Shown: one piece after another, positions 15,436-24,871 of the stretch
Layout: each line of letters starts with the position of its first letter
Position numbering within the stretch: position 1 is the first letter of the stretch
Assembly (NCBI GenBank): GCA_029259725.1
Contig: JAJDER010000187.1
Coordinates: forward strand, 1-32,623
Length of the DNA stretch: 32,623 nt
From: Planctomycetota bacterium
GTDB lineage: Bacteria > Planctomycetota > B15-G4
Direction of reading: 5' to 3'
Position numbers and translations under genes: made by a program
The notes under the pieces: generated by a model
The model's input: only the letters and a program-made list of their open reading frames with translations
Databases searched by the model: none
Told to the model about the DNA's origin: nothing

Positions 15436-16175
15436 GCTCCGGTCCCCGACGCGCCGGGCAGGGCCAGCGGCAACTTCGGCACGCTGACCACGAAGCGGGT
15501 GCCGCGTCCGACGGCGGACTGCACGGCCATCTCGCCGCCGAGCTCCTCGATGATGCGCCGGGTCATGGGCAACCCGATGCTGGTGCTCTCGGCCTTGGTC
15601 GACCAGAACGGCATGAAGATCTTGTCGAGCTTGTCGGGCGGGATCCCGGGGCCGGTATCGGTGACCCGGATCTCCACGAACGGGTCGTGGATGCGCGTCT
15701 CGATGATCAGGTCTCCGCCACCGTCGCTCATGGCCTGCTGAGCGTTGAGGACCAGGTTCATGATCGCCACACGCAGGAACTTCGGGTCGGCGATCACGTG
15801 GCGCGCCTCCGGCCGCAGCGCGGTCCGCGCGGTGATCCCCAGGCGGTCGTTCTCCGGCTCCACGAAACGCAGCAGCTCCACGAGCAGCAGCTCCAGGTCG
15901 ACGGCCTCGGCGCTCAGCTCGAAGCCCCGCGCCAACTCGAGGAAGTCGTTCACGATCGCGTTCAAGCGCCGCACTTCGCCGAGCAACAGGCGCGCGCGCC
16001 TGAGCGTGCGCTCCTCGGTCGGCGTCGCCGCGTCGCGGAAGTCCTCCTCCATCAGCTGGAGGTTCAGCGACATCGTGCTGAGCGGGTTCTTGATCTCGTG
16101 CGCGAGCCCCGCCGCCATGGCCCCCAGGGACTCCAGTCGACGGATGCGACGACCGGCTCGGCGGGACGAAGACAC
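15432..16175 (-). CDS. Soluble histidine kinase lacking a sensor domain
   Basis: The kinase pairs with the NtrC-type regulator, whose start codon it overlaps. It has only a dimerisation/phospho-acceptor domain and a catalytic domain: the H-box GLAHEIKNPL with His26, the N-box NLVLNAQQAM, the G1 box DTGPGIPPD and the F-box IFMPFWSTK. The G2 box reads STSIGLPM instead of the usual GTGLGL. The start is taken as the GTG at 16175, because GGGAGG lies 8 bases upstream. A further in-frame stretch up to about 16310 has no start with a ribosome site and runs into the divergent gene. With 247 residues there is no room for a membrane segment, PAS or GAF domain, so its input must come from a partner or from intracellular state. 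Confidence 0.88.
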   Translation of the reverse strand: MSSSRRAGRRIRRLESLGAMAAGLAHEIKNPLSTMSLNLQLMEEDFRDAATPTEERTLRRARLLLGEVRRLNAIVNDFLELARGFELSAEAVDLELLLVELLRFVEPENDRLGITARTALRPEARHVIADPKFLRVAIMNLVLNAQQAMSDGGGDLIIETRIHDPFVEIRVTDTGPGIPPDKLDKIFMPFWSTKAESTSIGLPMTRRIIEELGGEMAVQSAVGRGTRFVVSVPKLPLALPGASGTGA

Positions 16176-16288
16176 GGGCGACACCTCCCTTGGGGCCGCA
16201 CTCCGGGCCCGGCTGCCAGCTCGGCAGTATGCCGCGCAGGCAGGGACTCGCGAAAGGCCGTGGGTGGAGCGGCGAGGCCTGTCCGGCC

Positions 16289-16294
16289 TAGAAT
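16289..16294 (+). promoter_or_regulatory. Possible -10 element giving a leaderless transcript
   Basis: TAGAAT, one base off TATAAT, ends 8 bases before the ATG at 16303. Transcription from it would start at about the ATG itself, and no Shine-Dalgarno sequence is present in between. No convincing -35 is visible at the usual distance. Confidence 0.3.
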
Positions 16295-16302
16295 GGCGGC
16301 GC

Positions 16303-17373
16303 ATGGCCAACCCGCTGCGCTTCGACCTCCTTCACGACGACCCCGACGAGGCCCGCGCCGCCGCCCTGGCAGCCCTCGACCGGGGGCAGCTGGTGCTCGT
16401 CCCGACCGAGACCGTGTATGGCCTGGCCGCTCGAGAGGACCGGCCCGAGGCCCTGGCGCGGCTCGACGCGGTGAAGCCCGGTCGCGACCGCCCCTTCAGC
16501 CTGGCCGTGCCGTCGCTGCTCGTGGTCGCGGATCGGCTGCAGCCGCCGAGCGCGGTCGTCGGGCGCATCACCTCCCGCTGGTGGCCCGGGCCGGTGACCC
16601 TCGTCCTGCCCCGCCGCGGCGGGGGCTCCCTCGGCCTCCGGGTACCCGGCCACGCGTGGACAGGCCGCCTGGTCGCCGAGGCGGGCGCCCCCCTATGCCT
16701 CCCGAGCGCCAACAGCCCCGGGGCCTCCGCGCCGGTCTCCCTCGAGCAGGTCGAGGCCGACGTGCTCGCCGCGGCGGCCGTCGTCGTGGATGGCGGGAGG
16801 GCCGCCCTGGGCGAGGCCTCGAGTGTCCTGCGCCCCGGCCGGGAGGCCCTGGTCATCCTGCGCGAGGGTGTGGTCAGCCGGACCGACCTGGCGCGCCACG
16901 CGGCCCCGCGCGTGCTCGTGGTCTGTTCGGGCAACACCTGCCGCAGCCCGATGGGCGCGGCCCTGCTGACGGCCGCCTACGCCGAGGCAGCGCAGCGACG
17001 TCAGGACCTGGTCCCCGCGCGCGTGGCCTCCGCGGGCGTCATGGCCGGACCGGGATCGCCCGCCTCGTCCGGAGCACGCAGCGCCCTCGCGGCGCGCGGC
17101 CTCGACCTCTCCGATCACGCCAGCGCGCCTCTTGCCGCGGTCCTCGACGACAGCGTGGACCTGATTCTCGGCATGACCTCGAGCCACGTCGCCCTGTTGT
17201 CCGACTACGCCGCGGGGTCGGCGGTGCGCGTCGAGTTGTTCGATCCCGAGGGCGGCGAGGTCGAGGATCCCTTCGGTGGATCGCCGGCGGTGTACGATCG
17301 GTGCGCGGCCGCGCTGGGGTCGATGGCGCGCCGACGTGCCGCAGCGCTCGCCTCTCAGGGAGACACCCGATGA
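16303..17373 (+). CDS. Fusion: TsaC/Sua5 (YrdC) domain + protein-arginine-type low-MW phosphatase
   Basis: The 356-residue protein joins two enzymes. Residues 1-200 are a YrdC/Sua5 domain, which makes threonylcarbamoyl-AMP for the t6A37 modification of ANN-decoding tRNAs: LVPTETVYGL, AVKPGRDRPFS, WWPGPVTLVLP and LCLPSANSPGA are all present. Residues 203-350 are a low-molecular-weight phosphatase: the P-loop CSGNTCRS holds nucleophile Cys208 and Arg214, and the general acid Asp322 is in EDPFGGS. Thr212 in the P-loop is the residue that steers Bacillus YwlE toward phosphoarginine; tyrosine phosphatases usually have Ile or Leu there. The order Sua5-YwlE-RpiB matches the Bacillus ywlC-ywlE-ywlF region, but here the first two are one polypeptide. 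There is no stop or frameshift between them. The stop overlaps the rpiB ATG as ATGA. Confidence 0.9.
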   Translation: MANPLRFDLLHDDPDEARAAALAALDRGQLVLVPTETVYGLAAREDRPEALARLDAVKPGRDRPFSLAVPSLLVVADRLQPPSAVVGRITSRWWPGPVTLVLPRRGGGSLGLRVPGHAWTGRLVAEAGAPLCLPSANSPGASAPVSLEQVEADVLAAAAVVVDGGRAALGEASSVLRPGREALVILREGVVSRTDLARHAAPRVLVVCSGNTCRSPMGAALLTAAYAEAAQRRQDLVPARVASAGVMAGPGSPASSGARSALAARGLDLSDHASAPLAAVLDDSVDLILGMTSSHVALLSDYAAGSAVRVELFDPEGGEVEDPFGGSPAVYDRCAAALGSMARRRAAALASQGDTR

Positions 17374-17819
17374 AGATCGCCATCGCCTGCGACCACGCGG
17401 GACTCGACGCCAAGCTGCGGCTCGTGGAACAGCTCCGCGCGGCGGGCCACGAGATCCTCGATCGCGGGACCCACAGCACCGACTCGGTCGACTATCCCGA
17501 CTACGCCGCGGAGGTGTCCCAGGACGTGGCCGGCGGTGCGGCCGAGCGCGGCGTGCTCGTGTGCGGCACGGGCATCGGCATGTCGATCGCGGCCAACAAG
17601 GTCCACGGCGTGCGCGCCGCGAAGTGCAACGACCCCTTCGAGGCCGAGATGAGCCGGCGGCACAACGACGCCAACGTGCTGTGCGTCGGCGCGCGCGTCC
17701 TCGACGCGGCCGTGCTCGACGAGATCGTCGGGCTGTTCCTCGCCACGGCCTTCGAGGGTGGCCGTCACGGCCGACGCGTCGACAAGATCGACGCCCTCGA
17801 CAGTTCCTCGACCCACTAG
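17370..17819 (+). CDS. rpiB: Ribose-5-phosphate isomerase B
   Basis: RpiB interconverts ribulose 5-phosphate and ribose 5-phosphate in the pentose phosphate pathway. The 149-residue sequence is full length. It starts MKIAIACDHAG with the substrate-contacting Asp8-His9, has the active-site base Cys65 in GVLVCGTGIGMSIAANK, and has His98 in RRHNDANVLCVGAR. Its ATG overlaps the stop of the TsaC-phosphatase fusion, so the two are translationally coupled. The last residues (SSSTH) and stop lie within the first copy of a 17-nt tandem repeat, so the native C-terminus may have been reshaped by it. Confidence 0.95.
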   Translation: MKIAIACDHAGLDAKLRLVEQLRAAGHEILDRGTHSTDSVDYPDYAAEVSQDVAGGAAERGVLVCGTGIGMSIAANKVHGVRAAKCNDPFEAEMSRRHNDANVLCVGARVLDAAVLDEIVGLFLATAFEGGRHGRRVDKIDALDSSSTH

Positions 17820-17882
17820 TTTCCTCGACCCACTCGTTGCCTCGACCCACTCGTTCGGCGACACCCGCGTTCCTCGACCCAC
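17804..17882. repeat. Short tandem repeat, 17-nt unit, at the 3' end of rpiB
   Basis: The unit TTCCTCGACCCACTCGT occurs in register at 17804 (with TAG of rpiB replacing TCG), 17821 (exact) and 17838 (TG in place of TT). A degenerate copy (about 12 of 17 matches) follows near 17854, then a shortened copy at 17870-17882. The first copy supplies the rpiB stop codon. No obvious dyad exists within a unit. Confidence 0.85.
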
Positions 17883-17905
17883 CGAGGCGCGACGCCGGAC
17901 GCAGA

Positions 17906-17940
17906 ACCGCCCGCCCACGCGCTCGGCGTCGACGGGCGGT
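17906..17940 (-). terminator. Possible terminator hairpin after rpsU
   Basis: A perfect 8-bp inverted repeat ACCGCCCG/CGGGCGGT (17906-17913 and 17933-17940) with a 19-nt loop lies 34 bases beyond the rpsU stop on the minus strand. It is followed by TCTGCG, with no real T-run. It could also act for rpiB on the plus strand. Confidence 0.35.
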
Positions 17941-17973
17941 CCGATCTGGATCCGGGAGCCCCGGACGAGGGTC

Positions 17974-18426
17974 CTAGCTGGCGCTGTCAGCCGGGGTCGG
18001 GGCTGGTGCCGGTGCCGGCGCCGGATCGGCCGGCTTGGTGGCGGCCGGAGCCGGCGCGGGCGCGGCGGTCGGAGCCACGGCCGGAGTCGCGGTCGCGGTC
18101 GGCGGCGGCGATCCCGCGGCCACGGGCGCCGTCGTCCCTGCCGGAGCCGAATCGCTCTCGGGCCGGTTGGAGGCGGCGCGAGCGCTCTTGCGCGCCTTGC
18201 GGCGGCGCTGCAGCAGCTTGTCGAGTTCCTGGCGCTTGGCTCGCGAGGAGAGGCGGATCGACTTCATCCGCTCGCGGCCTTCACGGCGCCGCCGCTCGCT
18301 CGGCTTCTCGAAGTAGTTCTTGGCCTTGACGGTGCGGGTGATGCCCTCGTTGTTGCAGAGCTTGCGAAGGCGGCGCAGGGCCTTGTCGACCGGCTCGTTG
18401 TCGCGGGTCTGGACTCGAATGACCAA
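17974..18426 (-). CDS. rpsU: Ribosomal protein bS21 with long Ala/Pro-rich tail
   Basis: bS21 sits in the 30S subunit near the anti-Shine-Dalgarno end of 16S rRNA and helps initiation. Residues 1-55 match the family: VIRVQTRDNEPVDKALRRLRKL, GITRTVKAKNYFEKPSERRRRE. A basic segment follows to about residue 85. From there to residue 150 the chain is almost entirely Ala, Pro, Thr and Ser, ending in repeats of the type APAPAPAPTPADSAS. Ordinary bS21 is only 55-75 residues, so the tail doubles its size. The start is the TTG at 18426, with AGAGG 7 bases upstream and the conserved VIRV directly after it; no ATG fits. It lies 46 bases downstream of ptsN and is probably co-transcribed with it. Confidence 0.88.
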   Translation of the reverse strand: MVIRVQTRDNEPVDKALRRLRKLCNNEGITRTVKAKNYFEKPSERRRREGRERMKSIRLSSRAKRQELDKLLQRRRKARKSARAASNRPESDSAPAGTTAPVAAGSPPPTATATPAVAPTAAPAPAPAATKPADPAPAPAPAPTPADSAS

Positions 18427-18472
18427 CTCGGTACCTCTCGTTATCTCGGACTGGGGACGTTCACAGGGCCCG

Positions 18473-18943
18473 TCATGCCGCGGCGGCCTCACCGGCGCGG
18501 ATCACCTCCAGCGCGGCTTCGGCGGTGCTTGCATGGACGAGGGCCGAGCGGAGTTCCGCGCTGCTGAGCAGGCGGGCGATCTCGGCCAGGGTTCGGATGT
18601 GCGTCTTGGTGCGGTTGGCCGGGTTGACCAGCAGCACGACCAGATGGGTCGGGCGGCCGTCGATGGCCTCGAAGTCGATGCCGCCGCTGGCAATGCCCAG
18701 CGCGACCACGGTCTGCTCGAGTTCCTCGACCGAGGTGTGCGGGATCGCCAGGCCGTTCTCCATCCCCGTCGACATCGACCGCTCGCGGGCAACCAGGGCC
18801 TGCTGGACCCGGTCCCGGTGCTCCGCCGCGACCTGCCCGGACGACACCAGGCGGTCGGTGAGCGCGTCGATCGCGCGCCACTTGTCCAGACCGTTCAGGT
18901 CCATCAGGACGGCAGACTCTGCGAGGACTTCGGACAGCTTCAC
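18473..18943 (-). CDS. ptsN: PTS IIA-like protein, nitrogen-regulatory type (PtsN)
   Basis: The 156-residue protein is a stand-alone fructose/mannitol-type EIIA domain. The phosphorylated histidine is His69 in MENGLAIPHTSVEEL, preceded by REREMSTG-like RERSMSTG. The second conserved region reads HLVVLLVNPANRTKTHIRTLAEIARLL. Proteins of this kind act as a phosphorylation-dependent regulatory output of the PTS-Ntr system and control transporters or regulators by binding, rather than moving sugar. No EIIB, EIIC, HPr or EI gene is in the window. The GTG at 18943 has GGAG five bases upstream and opens the conserved KLSEVL start. The gene is divergent from gspD and is followed by rpsU. Confidence 0.88.
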   Translation of the reverse strand: MKLSEVLAESAVLMDLNGLDKWRAIDALTDRLVSSGQVAAEHRDRVQQALVARERSMSTGMENGLAIPHTSVEELEQTVVALGIASGGIDFEAIDGRPTHLVVLLVNPANRTKTHIRTLAEIARLLSSAELRSALVHASTAEAALEVIRAGEAAAA

Positions 18944-19099
18944 GTGGACTCCAGGGGCCTGGATCTGGCAGGCCCGCGACGAATCGTACGAGGTTAGGGG
19001 TGCAACGGGCCGATAGCAAGGCCCCAGCAGGCGTGAACGGGCCGGGCGCGCCCCGCGAATTCGGGTCCTTTCACCCCGGTCGGGGAGCGGGAAGAAACG
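18944..19099. other. Divergent control region between ptsN and gspD
   Basis: These 156 bases must hold promoters for both operons. I see small dyads (GGCC-N8-GGCC, CCCG-N6-CGGG, CCCC-N4-GGGG near 19073-19084) but no convincing -35/-10 pair or RpoN site on either strand. Confidence 0.3.
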
Positions 19100-21451
19100 T
19101 TGAACGGCCTCGTCCAAGCCACCATGATCCGCGGGTTGCGGTGGCCCTCCGTGGTCGCCGTCCGTCCCCACCGGAGTCGTCCGTTGGCCCGATCCGCCGC
19201 ATTCGCCTGCCTCGCCCTGCTGGGCCTGACCCTCGCCTCCTCCGGGGTCGCCGCCCAGGACATCCGGGTCGACGGGGACGACTTCCTGATCCAGTTCGAT
19301 GAGACCGACGGCGAGAAGCTCGAGGACTTCATCGACCTGGCCAAGAACATCCTGCTGCGGCCGATGAAGTACAGCCCGCCGGAAGTGAGCGAGGTCCGGA
19401 TCCGGATCGTCGGTCCCCAGCGTGTGCGCCGCGACCGGTTCATGCAGTACTTCCAGTCCGTGCTGAAGTCGTACCAGTTCATCGTGGTGCCCTTCGGCGA
19501 GGACGGCGCCGGCGAGTTCCTGGAGATCCGGCGCCTGACCACCGGGGGCCCCCAGGGCCGCAACACGGACGCCAAGTCGGCCGCCCCGATCGTGCCGGTG
19601 GAGCAGCTGGAGGCCTACCGGTACGACCCGGCGGCGCTGATCACGACCTCGATCCCGCTGCGCTGGGTGGACGCGCGAAGCGTCATGGCCACCTTCCAGG
19701 GCCTGGTCGACACGACCATCGAGTCGGTGCGCAACGTCGAGAACGCCAACGCGCTCGTCGTCACCGGGTTCGGGCAGAACGTCTGGGGCGTCTACCAGCT
19801 GGCGCAACTGATCGACGTGCCCCCCTTCAAGCCCACGCCCGTGATCCACAAGCGCGAGCTGCTGCACGCCTCGGTGGACGAACTCAACACGGTGCTCAAC
19901 GAGCTGCTCGCCGCGGCGCGCGGCCTGCGCCCGGGCCAGACCCAGGCCACACCGCAGGCCGGCTCGCTGGCCATGCAGGAGATCGAGCCGCGCATCATCC
20001 CGGAGCCGCGCAGCAACGCGCTGCTGATCGCGGGTGAACAGGACATGATCGACCAGATCGAGGGGTGGATCGACGTGCTCGACGTGGAGGTCGAGCCGCG
20101 CGGCAACACCCACGTCTACCGGCTCAAGAACACCAATGCCGAAGACGTCGCGGCGGTCCTGGAGCAGGTGCTCACCGAGGAACAGCAGGCTCAGCAGCAG
20201 GCGCGTCAGGGTTCGGCCGGCGTGTCCGGGGGCGGCGGCGCAGGCGCCGGGCTGGAGCTGCGCCCGAGCGCGGTGGCCGACCGCACCAGCAACTCCCTGA
20301 TCATCACGGCGAGCGACCGCAAGTACGCCGAGCTGATCGAGATCATCCGCGAACTCGACGTGCGCCCGCGCCAGGTGCTGATCGAGGCGGCCATCGTCGA
20401 GACCGCGAACACGCTCAACGAGACCTTCCAGGCCGGCGTGGCCTTCGGCGACTTCGACGACGGCGCCTTCATCAGCAACTTCGGCACGCCCCTGGGACTC
20501 GCGGCGGCCGGGGGACCTGAAGGTGCGCTGGGCGGCGCCACGGGTGGTCAGTTCGCCGTGTTCAGCGGGAGCGACCTGCCGATCCCCTTCTTCCTGAACG
20601 TGATCGAGGCCAACACCGAGAGCAACGTCCTCTCGCGCCCGTACCTGCTGACCAACGACAACCAGGAGGCCAGCATCTCGACCCAGATCGAGACCTCCTA
20701 CCAGACCTTCACCACGACCAACCAGACGACCAACTCGGGCTTCGACCAGGTGTCGTCGGGAATCACGCTCGAGGTCTCCCCCACGATCTCGGCCGGCAAC
20801 TACCTGCGCCTCCAGGTGATCATCGAGGTCAGCAACTTCTCGCCGGCCAGCTCGGGCATCGCCGGGGCCCCGCCGGACATCACCAGCCGCAACCTGCAGA
20901 CCCCCGTGACGTTGCCCGACGGGCACACCGTCGTGCTGGGCGGCCTGATCAACGAGAACTCCTCCTCGGCCAACTCGCGTACGCCGTGGCTGGCGGACCT
21001 GCCGGGCATCGGCTGGATGTTCCAGGCGGACACCGGCTCCGAGGACAACCGCTACCTGTACGTGTTCATCACGCCGCACATCATCGACACCGACTTCGCC
21101 CTGCTCGACGAGATCTCCGCGGTGCGCCGCCTGGAGTACAAGCGCCTGGGCGGCGACATCTCGGGCCTGTCCACCGAGCTGGCCTCGCTCGGCGAGAACC
21201 CGGACACGCGCAGCCTCGGCTCGATGATCAACTCGGTGTTCGACATGCCCACGCCGATCAGCCCGGCGGGCGGCGAGCAGGGCGGGACGCTCGGCTCGCC
21301 CTCGGCGAAGGAGCCCGACGTGCCGCGGTCCGCGCCGGTGCCGATCCCGGTCGTCCCGATCCAGCCGACGCCGGTCCCCGTACCGATCACGCCCGTGCCC
21401 GCCGGTGACCCCGGTTTCGACGACGTGTTCGGATACGACGGAGGGCGCTGA
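19100..21451 (+). CDS. gspD: Type II secretion/pilus secretin (GspD-like)
   Basis: This 783-residue outer-membrane secretin would form the exit channel. It has a hydrophobic signal segment (AAFACLALLGLTLASSGVAA), followed by ring-forming N-domains with several repeated KH-like modules (for example RNVENANALVVTG, EPRSNALLIAGEQDMIDQIEGWIDVLDV and RTSNSLIITASDRKYAELIEIIRELDV). The C-terminal secretin domain ends with TPWLADLPGIGWMF and YLYVFITPHIIDTD. A Pro/Gly-rich tail of about 80 residues follows the barrel. The start is taken as TTG 19100; an ATG at 19124 is in frame but has no ribosome site, and both leave the signal peptide intact. It is the first gene of the seven-gene operon, 2 bases ahead of gspE. 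Confidence 0.9.
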   Translation: MNGLVQATMIRGLRWPSVVAVRPHRSRPLARSAAFACLALLGLTLASSGVAAQDIRVDGDDFLIQFDETDGEKLEDFIDLAKNILLRPMKYSPPEVSEVRIRIVGPQRVRRDRFMQYFQSVLKSYQFIVVPFGEDGAGEFLEIRRLTTGGPQGRNTDAKSAAPIVPVEQLEAYRYDPAALITTSIPLRWVDARSVMATFQGLVDTTIESVRNVENANALVVTGFGQNVWGVYQLAQLIDVPPFKPTPVIHKRELLHASVDELNTVLNELLAAARGLRPGQTQATPQAGSLAMQEIEPRIIPEPRSNALLIAGEQDMIDQIEGWIDVLDVEVEPRGNTHVYRLKNTNAEDVAAVLEQVLTEEQQAQQQARQGSAGVSGGGGAGAGLELRPSAVADRTSNSLIITASDRKYAELIEIIRELDVRPRQVLIEAAIVETANTLNETFQAGVAFGDFDDGAFISNFGTPLGLAAAGGPEGALGGATGGQFAVFSGSDLPIPFFLNVIEANTESNVLSRPYLLTNDNQEASISTQIETSYQTFTTTNQTTNSGFDQVSSGITLEVSPTISAGNYLRLQVIIEVSNFSPASSGIAGAPPDITSRNLQTPVTLPDGHTVVLGGLINENSSSANSRTPWLADLPGIGWMFQADTGSEDNRYLYVFITPHIIDTDFALLDEISAVRRLEYKRLGGDISGLSTELASLGENPDTRSLGSMINSVFDMPTPISPAGGEQGGTLGSPSAKEPDVPRSAPVPIPVVPIQPTPVPVPITPVPAGDPGFDDVFGYDGGR

Positions 21452-21453
21452 GC

Positions 21454-23169
<1,716 letters not shown>

Positions 23170-23174
23170 GTCCC

Positions 23175-24389
23175 GTGCCCGTCTTCACCTACAAGGCCTA
23201 CAACTCCGGGGGCCAGCTCAAGACGGGCATCGCCGACGCGGACTCGGCACGCGAGGCGCGCCTCAAGCTGCGCCGCGACGGCCTGCACGTCACCGACATC
23301 TCGGAGATCGACTCGATCTCGGAGAAGTCGCAGTCCCGCTTCGCGCAGAACCGCATGCGGCGCAAGACGTCGCGTGAACTGCCCCAGGCCACGCGCCAGC
23401 TGGCCACGCTGCTGCGCTCGGGGATCGCCCTCAACGACGGGCTGAAGGCGCTCGTCGAGCAGCTCGAGACGCCGGTCCTCGAGGCCGTGGTGCGCAACGT
23501 GCGCGAGCGCATCAACGGCGGCGCGTCCTTCGCCGAGGCCATCGAACAGCACCCGGGTGTGTTCCCCCCGCTCTTCATCAGCATGGCGCGCGCCGGCGAG
23601 GCCGCCGGCAACCTCGACCTGGTGCTGGAGCGCCTGGCCGACTTCATGATGCGCCAGTCCAAGATGCGCAACCGCGTGTCCTCGGCGCTGATGTACCCGA
23701 TGATCATGATCGCCGTCGGTGTGATCGTCGTCACCATCCTGATGACGAAGGTCGTGCCCAAGCTGATCCAGATGGTCACGAGCAAGGGCAGCGAGCTGCC
23801 CTGGCCGACGGCCGTGCTCAAGACCACCAGCGAGTTCCTGGGCTCCTACTGGTACCTGCTCGCGCTGGGCGTCGTGTTGGTCAACATGGCCTGGGGCGCC
23901 CTGCGACGGACCGAGGGCGGCCGGTACACCACCGACAAGATCAAGCTGCGGCTGCCGATCTTCGGGGACCTCTACACCAAGCAGGCCATCGCCCGGTTCT
24001 CGGTCACCCTGGCCACGCTGCTGCGTACCGGCGTGCCGATCCTCGAGGCGCTCAAGATCGTGCGCGCCCTGGTGGACAACGCGGTCATCGAGAAGGTGCT
24101 CGACGACCTGCACCGCGCCATCATGGAGGGCGCCGACATCAGCGGGCCGCTCAAGCGCACGAAGGTCTTCCCGCCCATGGTGGGCTACATGATCGCGGTC
24201 GGCGAGCAGTCGGGCGAGCTCGAGCAGATCCTCGAGCGCCTCGCCGAGAGCTACGAGACGGAAGTCGAGCTGGCCACAGACCGTCTAGTGTCCGTGCTCG
24301 AGCCGCTGTTGATCCTGGCCATGGCGTCCATGGTGGGGTTCATCGTGGTGGCCATCGTGCTGCCCATGCTCGAGATCACGCAGTTCTGA
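23175..24389 (+). CDS. gspF: Type II secretion inner-membrane platform protein (GspF/PilC family)
   Basis: This 404-residue inner-membrane protein anchors the assembly ATPase and guides pseudopilin insertion. Two copies of the cytoplasmic T2SSF helical domain are visible. The first contains RQLATLLRSGIALNDGLKAL and ISMARAGEAAGNLDLVLERLADF. The second contains FSVTLATLLRTGVPILEALKIV and MIAVGEQSGELEQILERLAESY. Membrane helices lie after each: MYPMIMIAVGVIVVTILMTKVV, YWYLLALGVVLVNMAW, and the terminal LLILAMASMVGFIVVAIVLPML. The start is GTG 23175 (VPVFTYKAYNSGG), the normal family N-terminus. It begins 5 bases after the gspE stop. Confidence 0.95.
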   Translation: MPVFTYKAYNSGGQLKTGIADADSAREARLKLRRDGLHVTDISEIDSISEKSQSRFAQNRMRRKTSRELPQATRQLATLLRSGIALNDGLKALVEQLETPVLEAVVRNVRERINGGASFAEAIEQHPGVFPPLFISMARAGEAAGNLDLVLERLADFMMRQSKMRNRVSSALMYPMIMIAVGVIVVTILMTKVVPKLIQMVTSKGSELPWPTAVLKTTSEFLGSYWYLLALGVVLVNMAWGALRRTEGGRYTTDKIKLRLPIFGDLYTKQAIARFSVTLATLLRTGVPILEALKIVRALVDNAVIEKVLDDLHRAIMEGADISGPLKRTKVFPPMVGYMIAVGEQSGELEQILERLAESYETEVELATDRLVSVLEPLLILAMASMVGFIVVAIVLPMLEITQF

Positions 24390-24445
24390 GCCTTCCCCCT
24401 CCCGGACCCGCTACGATGACCACACGCCCTCACGGAGACGCCACG

Positions 24446-24871
24446 ATGCGGAACCCGCCCCGCCGGCGGCATGCCGGATTCACGCTGATGGAGATCATGG
24501 TCGTCATCGCGATCATCGGTCTGCTGCTCACGCTCGTGGGCCCCCAGGTCTTCAACCGCCTCAAGGAGGCGCGGGTCACCACGGCCAAGGGGCAGATGTC
24601 CACGATCATCAAGCCCGCCCTCGAGGACTTCCGCCGGCACTTCAACAAGTACCCGGACAGCCTCGAGGAACTGACCCAGCCCAGCGCGAAGAACTTCAAC
24701 GACTCGTACCTCAGCCAGGCGCAGCTGCTCGACCCGTGGGAGTACCCCTACCACTACACGCGCATCTCGAACAGCAAGTTCGAGCTGGTGTCCTTCGGGG
24801 CCGACATGCTCGAGGGCGGCGAGGGCGAGGACGCGGACATTCCGTACGAGACCGGTGCGCTCGGGAACTGA
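24446..24871 (+). CDS. gspG: Major pseudopilin GspG
   Basis: The 141-residue protein is the main pseudopilus subunit. It has an 11-residue basic leader, prepilin peptidase cleavage after Gly11 (AG|FTLMEIMVVIAIIGLLL) and the required Glu at mature position 5. Near the C-terminus, LLDPWEYPYHY and FGADMLEGGEGEDADI reproduce the calcium-binding region typical of GspG, which separates it from type IV pilins. The ATG at 24446 has GGAG 8 bases upstream. Another in-frame ATG at 24416 has no ribosome site and would give an unusually long leader. The end overlaps the next gene by 17 bases. Confidence 0.93.
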   Translation: MRNPPRRRHAGFTLMEIMVVIAIIGLLLTLVGPQVFNRLKEARVTTAKGQMSTIIKPALEDFRRHFNKYPDSLEELTQPSAKNFNDSYLSQAQLLDPWEYPYHYTRISNSKFELVSFGADMLEGGEGEDADIPYETGALGN

